Source: Cercis canadensis
Lineage: Eukaryota; Streptophyta; Magnoliopsida; Fabales; Fabaceae
Direction: 5' to 3'
Assembly (NCBI GenBank): GCA_003255065.1
Contig: QAOA01000726.1
Span: 540,187-604,186 of the forward strand
Length of the DNA: 64,000 nucleotides
The position numbers were made by a program, and so were the translations under genes. Within the stretch, counting starts at the first letter, position 1. Each line of letters begins with the position of its first letter. The notes under the pieces were generated by a model. It was not told the origin of the DNA. It did not search any database and worked only from the letters and a program-made list of their open reading frames with translations. Below, one piece after another: positions 36,881 through 47,074 of this stretch.

Positions 36881-37318
36881 TAATTTTCAATTTTTCACAC
36901 AAACACAGATAATCACAAATGGGATGATGGTCTCCAAGAGCTAAGATTGGTTTCAAATTAATATAAATTTACCTCAGCATAAGTGGGTATTCTTCTAGCT
37001 TATATGATTATTTTTTTGTATTCCTCTTTCTATAGCTATCTAGGTATCCTTTTGACTCTATGTGATTATCTTTCATATAGTATGTGATTAATGGTACAAT
37101 AATTTTCAATTTTTCACACAAACACAGATAATTACAAATGGGATGACGGTCTCCAAGAGCTAAGATTGGTTTCAAATTAATATAAATTTACCTCAGTATA
37201 AGTGGGTATTCTTCTAACTTATATGATTATTTTTTTGTGTTCCTCTTTCTATAGCTATCTAGGTATCCTTTTGACTCTATGTGATTATCTTTCATATAGT
37301 ATGTGATTAATGGTACAA
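36881..37318. repeat. 219-bp tandem duplication
   Basis: Bases 36881-37099 and 37100-37318 are the same AT-rich sequence (taattttcaatttttcacac onward) with a few substitutions. No N lies at the junction, so unlike other duplications here it is probably real. It lies between the METTL4-like promoter and the reductase 3' end. Confidence 0.92.
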
Positions 37319-37650
37319 TATATAAGTGTCTTGTAAAAGAAGTCACATGGGCAAAGTGAATAGTTTAAAAGTAACTAGGACACAAGCTAGGTTAGCCTAA
37401 TTGACATATCTAATAATAAATCATTCAATCTACATAATCAGCTTGTTAGCATAAATAATAGTAGGCATTTTGCAGCCACTTTGATCCAGATATAAAGCTC
37501 AAAATTGCATTTTTATTAATATGATATCTCATACATTGACATACGCCTTATTTGCCATCTTAGCTAGCTAGATGACATTGTTAAAGTAATAAATAAAGCA
37601 TCCTTCTTTTGTTATTTAGTTCTTCTTAAGAACTTCACAACGAATGCAGA

Positions 37651-39619
37651 TTACAAATAAGCCTTTTGTTTGCAGCATTGAATTGCATCCTCAAACATTT
37701 CCTTTACTCCATACTTAAACTCGAATCCGGCATCAATGAGCTTTTTTGAGGTTAGATCTGGTAGCTTGAAACCTTTAATTTCCTTGAGTGATCTATAAGA
37801 GGGAAAAAGAAAGAAAAGAATAAATATTTATCACAATGAGATCAAAGATAAATCATATACCGAGAGAGAGATATAATAGAACTCACTCTAGTGTTGGTAT
37901 TTGAAATTCTGGGTAATTTGTAGAAAGAAGTTCATGCATCTCCTCAATTGTCATTACACATGGTGAGCAATTATACCTCCCCTTGGGATTAGAATGTTCA
38001 AGCAGAAATATATGTGCTCTAGCCACATCATCCACATGTACCAAATGTGGATGAAGGAGCACACCATATCCTTCCTTTTTACCTACATCATCATTGATTG
38101 AGTCACTAAACTGGGTCAATGAATAAAAAAATTCACCACTTGGACATAATAATAACATTGAATATTATAGAACCGCCCCAAATTTTATATATATTTGACT
38201 AGCTGCACATGCTCAGTCAAAGATTCCCGGGCTCTTTGGCACAGCTTTTGTAATAACATACCAAGTAGCAGCCCCAATAAGATAGCAACTGAGCCAGGAA
38301 TGTTAGGAGAAATGAAGGGTCCATGAACAAGACTAGGAATTAGAGTCACAACATCCAATCCATTTTGTTCTCCAAATTCAAGCACTGCCTTTTCTGTCAA
38401 TGTCTTAGAAACTGCGTACGGCCACGCAAATGGCTTACAAGTTCTAAGATAATCGACATCACTCCAGAAACTCTCGTCCATGACTTCATCATCTTTGCCA
38501 TTGTTGATGACAGCAGAGGCACTAGAAGTGTAGACAACTCGCTTCACAGTCTTTGCATCGAGGCAGATCTTTAAAAGGCGCAATGCTCCATCTATGGTTC
38601 TTTTGGTCACCACTTCCTCAGCTTCTTTTCCTTGGAAGTCAACTGGGGTAGCAACATGGAACACTCCAATGCACCCTTCTACAGCTGCACCGAAACTTTC
38701 TGGGTTGCTGAGATCTGCGTTGAAGATTTGTAGCTTCTGCGATGCTCCAGGTAAATTTGTGAGGAAGCTAATGTCTCTCTTGCGTTCTGCTTATGTCAAA
38801 AAGGTAAAAAAAAATAAAAGAAAAATCATTTGCTATGTTCCAGTATACCAAGCTAAGCTGCGTGTTCAAGTGACACTTTCATAGTCAAAAAAACTAGGGG
38901 AATCTTGGATTTCTACTCCCCATGAAAATGTTTTAGTGAGAAACTTAACCAAAAAATATTCTTGAGAATGTTAGTTTCCTAAGAATGTATTTTAAAAAAT
39001 TTACATCAAACATAGAAACTCAAGACTCCTAAGATTTCTGAAAAATTAAAAAGAATATACCTACCCCTAATAGTTAAGCATTACTATTATAGAGGTAGTG
39101 GAATTTTAGAAAGGATTAAGTTATTCTCGCTATGTTCTCCCCTAATATAGCATGCTTATTGTATAATCTTAATAAAAAAAAATAGATCAAGATAATGATC
39201 ACTTTTCGATACCTCTAATCTACAAAAGATCGATGTCCAAAGAAGGAAACCACAAAAAAGAAACATAATGGGGAAGTCTAACAAGCTTTTCTCAAAATGG
39301 AAAAAGGAATATTATCACTACTTTAATCAATAAAGATATCAAGAATGCACATATATAGACAAGAAGAGACATCCACAGGGGAGGAAAACAAAGAGAACCC
39401 TCCAATATCCTAGAAACTTGCATTCTCACCACTTCCAAATTTGTATATAATTGTGTAACAGTTTATAGAAATATGATTTTATGTTGGATAAAATAGTGTA
39501 CCTAGGTGAGATCGAACAGTGGTATTGACAAAGTAGCCATGCTCAAGGAGTGTCTTGATGATCCATGAACCAAGAAACCCTGTACCACCTGTGACACATA
39601 CTCTTCCCTTGCCTTCCAT
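37651..39619 (-). CDS. NADPH-dependent reductase, DFR/vestitone reductase-like
   Basis: Four exons give 326 aa: 39619-39502, 38786-38262, 38082-37887 and 37792-37651. The Rossmann motif [13 protein letters not shown] is at the N-terminus (TGGTGFLG at residues 10-17). The catalytic set is present: S127/S128 in VVYTSSAS, and Y163 and K167 in PYAVSK. The block [16 protein letters not shown] and the C-terminal [18 protein letters not shown] are typical of the extended SDR group holding vestitone reductase, dihydroflavonol reductase and cinnamoyl-CoA reductase. These enzymes reduce carbonyl groups of phenylpropanoid intermediates in the cytosol. Exon 2 spans the substrate-binding region; which substrate is used cannot be read from the sequence. 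No CCR signature NWYCY is seen, which argues against a true CCR. The gene looks intact and has a TATA box. Confidence 0.93.
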
Positions 39620-39690
39620 TATTTCATTCTCACGCTTTCTCTTTCTCTAGTTTCCTACCTTAGCTTGGAAACTATATCGTCCAAAAATGG

Positions 39691-39698
39691 TATTTATA
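39691..39698 (-). promoter_or_regulatory. TATA box of the reductase gene
   Basis: On the minus strand this reads tataaata, 72 bases upstream of the reductase start codon. Position and sequence fit a plant core promoter and suggest regulated expression. No transcript start can be seen directly. Confidence 0.55.
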
Positions 39699-39719
39699 AT
39701 GGTTAGTAGTGTTGACATT

Positions 39720-40779
39720 AGCCAAAAACATTAGTACAATAAATTTTTGTTTGAGAATTTCAAAGCTTCCGTTTTTTGTTTATTGCGGCTGGGAAAATTA
39801 TAGTAGTCAAAGTCTAGGGCAAGATATTTGGGCGGAAGAAGCTCTAGTTCAAATAAAAGTCCATAAATAATCCAACAAAAGTCTCTGCATGATATTAATG
39901 TATGGTTGGCAATAGTTAAGGCCATGGAATTTATTATATTTTGGCATATTATAGATAACCACTTGGAATAGTCTACTTCCTCAACTACCACTCCTGTTTG
40001 AACAATTCAAAACCCAAAAATACACACTGTTGATTCAAACCTTTTAATTGTCAAAACTATGTTGAAGTTATTACTGACAAAAACAACCAGCAATAGCAAT
40101 CATATATAGAATTTTTGCACCATGTCCTAAAGCTTGATTGAAATTGAATGGATTTATTTTGAACTTTCCAAATTCTATGGTACTTTGATTTTTTCATTGG
40201 TATCACTTGCCACCACAGTACCAACTACAACTTTGATTTCAGATTTGCTTTTATATGTATGGAGAATTTTGCCTGTATAATTTTTCCCATAGAAAACAAA
40301 ATTGGAAGTCAAAAAACTCTGCATGGGCTAAAAAATTGAGAGCTTGTCAGACAACCGGGTGACCATCCCAGCCAGTATCCCGGCTGAGAACGATCCTCTG
40401 CGGTTCAAGAAGGCTTCAGTGAGCCACTAAACCATTAATCACGCTCTGGTCAACCGGTCATAATTCATCCACCAAGCTTTGGTTCCTGTCTCCTTAGAAC
40501 TCAAGGATACAGAGGTACGAGCCTATAGAACAGATCCTGTTCAAGTAAGGTCGTGGCCTAAAGCAGTTTCTGTTGTATTATATACTTGCTTTGGCACTTG
40601 TTCTAGTCGATGTGGGACTTTTCAATTAATTCGGCTTACTGCAATGACAAAAACACCCATTAGGAGATCTATTTTGACTCAACACATTAAAGGGCAACAA
40701 CGGTTTTATCCCACTTCATGTTATTTATGCGACTGTATATACAATAGATTCAAACGTAGTAGAAGTTATGAATAAGGAA
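39720..40779. other. intergenic, with an unexplained GC-richer block
   Basis: 39720-40320 is AT-rich with no gene. 40330-40640 is markedly less AT-rich and includes phrases such as caaccgggtgaccatcccag and ggtcgtggcc, ending at gtcgatgtgggactttt. An open frame at 40479-40775 has no recognisable domain. A short LTR-type element or insertion is possible; neither end is resolved. Confidence 0.35.
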
Positions 40780-42130
40780 AATTAATTTGTATGATTCTTC
40801 TGATAGAGGCATCAAGGATTGAGATATTTGCAGGATGACATTTATTTTCAATCAGATATAAGTTTTAGTGGATATGATTCATGGTGGATTCTCATTAGAG
40901 TTTAATTTTTTGTTTGGTACAAAAGAAAAAGAAAAAGGCCTAACAAACGAAACACCCATCTTCTCAAATCAAGAAAGAAATGGATATCTCTGAAGGAGGA
41001 AGTGGTTCAGTTCAATGGTGTTGCCTCTAATATTAAAGCTGGCCTCCGCTCACAAATTTAAGTCTTGCGCTGCTTCTGCCAATAGGTAAAAAAAAAAATT
41101 ACCACATCTTATTGCGTTGTGCCTAGCACCTCCTTATCCTCGTGGGAGACCATCCCCGAACCCAACCAAAAAAAAAAAAATTAAAATTGCAAAATTTTCT
41201 TTGTCTTTGTCTTTTTTCTTTTTTATTTATAAAATAGATGTTTAGCCCCACAAAAAATTTCTTTTTTCCTTTTAAAATCCTTAGTTAATTTGACAAGCAA
41301 AGACAATAACTATATATAAGGGGACAATAAGACAATCCAATCAAACAACCAAATGAAAATGGTAAACAAAATTAGTCAGCCCAAATATTCTAAACTAAAG
41401 ATAAAAGATATAAAAAAGGATAAGTTAATTTGATGAACTAATATAATGAAATTACACAACTTACCTTAAGTGAAGACTCCAACTCAGCAAGTCATTGATC
41501 TTCACTCTGATATAAAGCACCACAAACACTAAAGTAGAAGATAAATATATTTTTGTACTTTTTTTCTTTTTTACTTTTTTTGGGATTTTTCAAAGAGTTT
41601 GTTGCAGAAAACAGTGAAAAGGAAGTTTAACTCAAATCGAGTGATGAAAGGAAAGAAGGCAATAGAAAATTTTGATTCCAACAAAGGAACAAAATGAAGG
41701 ATTTGAAAGGTATACTTTGTTTCTTGCTTCTTAGACTAGAAGATAGCAGAACAAAGGCAGAGTATGGAGAGTGAAGGCCAAAGGAGAACTGAAAATGAAA
41801 GTGAAAATGGTGCAGAGAAGACAAGCACTGGAAAGGAAGCTGGAATGGATGTGATTGTGATGCGTTGCAGACTTTAACAGAAGAAAGTAAAGTTATGTTG
41901 TCCTTTTTATTTAATGGATCGTTCTACCTTACTTAACAACTGGGTACCACTACCTTCCACGAACTTGGATTTAACACAATGAAAGAGATGAGTAGAGTGT
42001 AATTTTCTCAAAATTTAACTGCACCTTATCCACAATTATTATTTTAGACAAACTTCATGCATCTAGTATTGCAATTATTAAAACTCAGCTACCCGTTTTA
42101 CACATCTGACTGACGTGTTTGCTTTTTGTA
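40780..42130 (-). repeat. long dispersed repeat, inverted relative to 55.2-59.3 kb
   Basis: Read on the minus strand, this stretch matches large parts of 55265-59300. Shared landmarks include gtgttttatttgttaggcct, the agcagcgcaagacttaaattt segment, agactccaactcagcaagtc-like sequence, gcaagaaacaaagtatacct, and the segment with acggtagaacgatccatta. The order is the same, so this is one element family, here as a single shorter copy. No transposase or reverse transcriptase frame is visible in it. Confidence 0.75.
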
Positions 42131-43009
42131 ACGTGGTGGAACCAGCGTCTCTCTTCAATTATTATTTTTACAAGTTGATGTAACCTCCCGTTCACATCAG
42201 AAAAAGAAAAAACGTTGACGTAATCTCATGACTCTATTATATGAAGAAGGTAAAAATAATAATAATAATAATAATAATAATTATTGAAGAGAGAGATAAT
42301 AGTGCACCTGTTTAGTTTTTACTCTTTACATTGAAAATAATAACATGGAGAGGCGCATGTTCTAGATTTCCTGCTTATAAACTTCTGCAGTAGTGCATAA
42401 GAGGCAACAAAAGAAGGCTGTTTTCATTTGTTAAAATGACACTATCTCATTTTTGGCCTAAAATTACAATCTATCACATTTGACTCTTAAGATTAATAGC
42501 ATATTTACAGAATATATTTTATTTAACCATGGGTTGATTTTTGAACTCCTGTTTCATAATAGCCTTACCCAATTTGGAGATAAAACCAGCTATTTATAAT
42601 TTAGTTGAAATCATTAAACTAAAATCAGAGTGAAACATATTATAATCTCCCTCGTTTAAGCTTTAACCTTGAAGACAAATATTGTAACAAAAAATAAGCA
42701 CTCTTCTAACTTCCAGATATCATCTACCTATCCACTAATATCATCTACCTACCAAACACCATATCATTGCCCAGTAAAACTTGAAAGAAACCATACAGTC
42801 TGAAACTGATAACAGCATCACTACCCAGCAGAATTGAAATCTGATTTTGAATTAAATTAATCTTAAACCAACAAGAGGTCGCAATGAGCAAGGCATAATT
42901 ATCCTCACTATTAGCGACATAGATTGTCTTAATCTTATGAAATAATACATGAATCACACTCATCTAACTTTATTCCTCAAGTCAAAGGTATCATGTATCA
43001 GTTGAGATC

Positions 43010-43519
43010 AAAAGCTCTTCTTCTTCTTCACCATATCTCTTTTTCAAGAAGACAATACCATCTTGCAATTTACCAATCACTTTCACTGGCATTTGCAAAA
43101 CAGTCAAAAGTATCAGAAACCATACAATGAAGTTCTTTAAGATAGCAATAATCATTGTTTACATTGATGAAAACTCACATTTCACAATGGCTCTCTCATT
43201 TGGACGCTCATATCCTTCCCCTTCTTTGAGTATCTTCTTTAACACCTCTTGTCATCAGTTACTTTTGACACAGTCTTCCATGATACTAACTCCAGAGTAA
43301 TCTCCATTATTGCATTTGGTGAGATTGCACCTTCATCACCCCGTTGTGGCTTTCCCTTCTCACCAAATCCATCTACAAACCCAGTAAATAAATAAGTACA
43401 TAGAATTTAAAAGGAAGACACATTCAATAATATTACTTTGTGGCTTCACTGTCAAAACCACTTTCTCTCCCTTCTTCATGGTTTTCACACCCTTTGACAA
43501 TGCGGGACAAAAATGACCT
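43010..43519 (-). pseudogene. FKBP62/ROF1-like peptidyl-prolyl isomerase pseudogene
   Basis: Three exon-like pieces on the minus strand match the multi-FKBP-domain plant proteins ROF1/FKBP62. Piece 43517-43437 reads GHFCPALSKGVKTMKKGEKV and continues VLTVKPQ. Piece 43372-43179 reads GFGEKGKPQRGDEGAISPNA, then ITLELVSWKTVSKVTDDK. Piece 43098-43010 reads VKVIGKLQDGIVFLKKRYGE. The middle piece has a frameshift after TDDK giving an early stop, while the shifted frame resumes with KKILKEG-like and GYERPNE sequence. The FKBP domains before and the TPR region after are missing. Intact relatives are HSP90-binding co-chaperones in heat response. The remnant is unlikely to be functional. Confidence 0.85.
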
Positions 43520-43884
43520 ACCAATTTGTCATAGAATAAACACGAACTTCATAACCCCACATAGAGCGGAGCTTGAAATGGAAAGATTTTGGAGCAACAA
43601 GTGAGAAGAACCACATGCTAAGCTTTCTTCTCCCTCTTTTTCCAAGAATTTGTTTACAAGATTTAAACTCAGATGAATAGCTCTTTTTTAGAAACTTGTT
43701 TCATGGTAGAAACATTATATTCTAATGAATTACCATGGTAGAAACTCAAATGAATTTTTCACATGTTGCAAGCTTCATCACTGTTTCCCCCAACATAGCC
43801 AAATTAAAAGATTTAATGTCTTCAAACCCCAAACCCTAATTTCTTTTTCTTAGCATAAAGTATGCATGCCAGTTAACCCAATTT

Positions 43885-44045
43885 TGAGCGAAGTTTTAAA
43901 AACCGGACCGGCCAGTTCAACCGGTCGGACCGATACCCGGTCTAAAAACGGTTCGGTTCAAAGGATATAATCAGTGGGACGGTTCAACTGATAAAAATCG
44001 GTGCGAACCGAGGTGAACCGGTACCGGTTTTCAATAACCGGCCAG
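43885..44045. repeat. CCGG-rich short repeat, DNA-transposon-like end
   Basis: A dense run of ccgg/cggt words (gaccggccagttcaaccggt and similar) with internal inverted symmetry sits in otherwise AT-rich sequence, about 440 bp before the NLR fragment. Such CCGG-rich, self-complementary ends are common in plant DNA transposons, but I do not see a matching second end. Confidence 0.4.
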
Positions 44046-44482
44046 TTGAAAAATTGCTTTTTTTTCCCTTGAATCCTGCTGAGACGGCGTCGTTTTATGC
44101 CCTGAAATGGAAAGCCTTGACCCACCCCTTTGACAGGTCGACCTCCTCCTTCATTTTTTCCCCAATTCTCTTCCTCCCTCACTGACTCCCTTTCTTCATG
44201 CTTGCCGGCCTCACCCTCAAGGCACCTCCATTCTTGCTCCATCAAACTACCGAAATATAATCTATAGAGCCGCAACCAGAAGCATTTACATGGAGAGGCA
44301 TGGCTAGGCGTAAGAGGCTCCAAATCAACTAGAAAGTTGTTATTTTCCTTTATTTTTGTAGAAGTAACTTGATCAACAGAGATAATGAACAAAGAAACTC
44401 TAAGCAAATTGGTTGAATAACCCACACTTTATTGAACGATGAACAAGCCTTTAAATAGGCATTCAACAACAATCCTAACAGA

Positions 44483-47074
44483 ATGAGAACATGCAGCCCA
44501 CGACCAGCAATAAATGCTTCATACTGTCACAGCCTAAAATATCTATTTCCAATCTCTGTTGCCAAGGCTCTTGTGCAACTTCAGGAGCTAAATATAGAAA
44601 ATTGTACAGAACTTGAGAATATTGTTGGAAGGGAAGAAGAATCTGATGGCTCAAAAAGCCTGGGCCAACTCACCACAATGGAGATAAAGGAATGTGGAAT
44701 GACAAAAGAAATAGTTGCATACAAGGTTGCTGGAACAACAGATGAGATTACATTCAGCAGATTGGAAAGAATAAAGCTTCAAAATTTACTATGCTTGGAA
44801 AGCTTTTGCTCAAGAAACTGTCTCTTCAAATTCTCATCTTTGGAAAATGTTGTTATATGCCACTGCCCCAAGATGAAAACATTTTCTGAAGGAGTGTCCA
44901 AGACACCAAAGCTGCAGAATGTGCAAGCAGACAAAAAAGATGAATGTTGTTGGGAGGGTGACCTTAACTCAACTATACTGAAGTTGTACAGCGATACGGC
45001 AAGTGAAATTCAACTCCCTAAAACTTCTGGGGTTTTCCTTCCTTTTATTTTTCTCACGTTGGTCTGTTTCAGATTGAGATAGGCAATACAATAACAACAC
45101 ATGATTTTATTTTATTTTTCTTTGTGATGGAAAGAACACTAGTTGACTTGAGAGTTGGCTTGTATTTCTCATGCTTACTTACACTATTTGCTTAAATTAT
45201 GTAATATATTATCCTTTGAGTAGGTTGCTTCTGGCAGTACAAGGAGCGAGGAAAGTGAAAGCAAGGAGAATTCATCTAGTCATAGTTCTTCTCAAGGCAA
45301 TATCCATACCTTGTCACATGTGGACACTAAGGGCAAGAACACACATAAGAATGAACTAGATAAGAAGCATCAGGTTGAAGGTGAGGGTCACTATTATGAA
45401 GCAAATCTTGAGCAAATCTGTAATGAGGAAGACTTTGCTAAAATGCAAGTGCCTAACACAGGGACAACAACCATTAAAAATGAATTGGTTGGAGGTGGCA
45501 AGGGAGTTGATGAAGAACTTTCCTTCAAGCGTACACAAGATGAAGCATTTGACTTGCAGAAAGAAACACCAGAAGTAGGGGGGCTTCAAGTCCAATTGAC
45601 TCTGGAAAGTACTGACAAAGGGGCCAATGCCAACATTCCTGACAACGATCTACCTATTGGTATGTTTTGTCTCTCTTTTCACTATTTTCTTTTACTAAGT
45701 TTCTTTTATAGTTTATATCAAAGAGGCTAATTTCTATTTATTGGTTCAAATTCTCATACCCTGTATTCCTCAGAAGCTATGCTTCCCTCCTCTCTTGGTA
45801 TGGATCCTTAAAATTAATTAGTTTTATAGCTTTATAGAATCATACTAACCTTGCCCTTTATTTAAGTGAATATTCATACAGGGGTTTACGCTCAAAGCAA
45901 GGCTAAGGACATTGATGTTGAGGCAAGCAGGGCATCACCGTCAGGTTGGTAGTTAGAATTTTAGTAGGTTCACTGCACTTTCCCCTCTCTGCCTCTATTT
46001 TCTTATTTAACAGAAACTCTTCTTCTTGTGGTTGTTTTGCTCTAAGATACAGGTGATGTTCCTCACCAAAACAAACAAAGCACTCCAATTGGACAGAATG
46101 GAAACAACAATGCTCTTGGTCAAGGCAAGGAAGGAACAATTCATGAAGATGTTGTTTCCTGCCAAGGCACCATGGGCATTGATGTTGGCACCATTGCTTC
46201 GCCTTTGTCAAGATTGCTACTTTGCGCTATTGCACTATGTTTCTTATGTTTCATCCTCTTGGGATGCTCTTTCCTTTTGGCATATTGGGGTTAGTAGAAT
46301 AAATTGATTTTCTTGTCAATGAGTGCTATAAATAGCTACTTCAAAAAAAATTTTAGGGATTCAAATTGTATTTACTTGCAGGCCTTAATTGCTAAAAATT
46401 ATGATTGTAAATGCCATAACAATCGTAATATTGCATATGCAATTGCAGTTACGGACTGTAATTTAAATCCCTTGATACTGAAGTCAACCCTTTACTGTTG
46501 CCTTCAACTTTTGTGTGTGTGTGTGTATTTTTTTTTTTTTTTTTAGTGTGTGTGTGTATTTTTTTTTTTTTTGTTTCACCCTTTTCTTCTAAATTGGTAT
46601 TTTTTTTGTTTTTGTTCAGGTTCTGGGATGCACTTGGTTTCCATTTCTCCTTCATTACCTATACTTAAGGATACCATTGAGCTAAACAAAGACCACATCG
46701 CTTTGTTAAGGGATGCATTTGCTAGTTATCCAAATTTGTGGGAACCACGTGAAGATTTCAGTGCTCGTTTTCATGGTTGGGCTTACAAGACATTAACAGA
46801 TTTATTATACTTTTTGAAGAATGAGAGTCCTGCAACCATCACCAAAGAGCGTGAGAAAGAGTTTTTTGTATTGTGTAATGAGGCCATTCAATTTGGGTTT
46901 GACAAGACATGGGTGGAGGAGATGCGAAAGCGTGTTGCCAAGGATCCGGAGGTTGATCATGCCCAAATGCGACTTATAGAAATACTTGCAAAGGAGGAGG
47001 AACTAAGAAGAGAGAAAGAGAAGTTGAATGAATTTCTACAAGGAAGGAGAAAGAAATTCTTTGATTTCTTGTAA
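44483..47074 (+). CDS. 5'-truncated NLR leucine-rich-repeat gene with C-terminal extension
   Basis: Six exons can be joined in frame, 589 aa: 44483-45031, 45224-45659, 45774-45797, 45882-45944, 46047-46289 and 46620-47074. The first exon encodes LRRs of the RPS5/At4g27220 CC-NBS-LRR type (CHSLKYLFPISVAKALVQLQ, LENIVGREEE, LENVVICHCPKMKTFSEGV). No coiled-coil or NB-ARC precedes it in the window, so it is truncated; the true 5' boundary is unknown. Exons 2-5 encode a Ser/Glu/Gly-rich low-complexity linker. Exon 5 ends in a strongly hydrophobic segment (LLLCAIALCFLCFILLG). Exon 6 encodes a charged helical tail (LRDAFASYPNLWEPREDF, GWAYKTLTDLLYFLKN, ending in a K/E-rich coiled coil), not identified. 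If intact, relatives sense pathogens; this copy may be a pseudogene or a short receptor-like protein. Confidence 0.55.

Noticed and set aside
40330..40640. Considered as a Cassandra-type element carrying a 5S rRNA promoter
   Set aside because: The 5S core sequence is not present; only a short gtgaccatccc resemblance.
43958..44425. 155-aa minus-strand open frame
   Set aside because: Runs through the CCGG-rich repeat and has no conserved domain; chance frame in GC-richer repeat DNA.
44483..45082. Considered as a complete small LRR gene ending at the stop at 45080
   Set aside because: A donor at 45031 joins in frame to a downstream coding exon that continues the same open frame, which fits better than a stop in apparent intron sequence.
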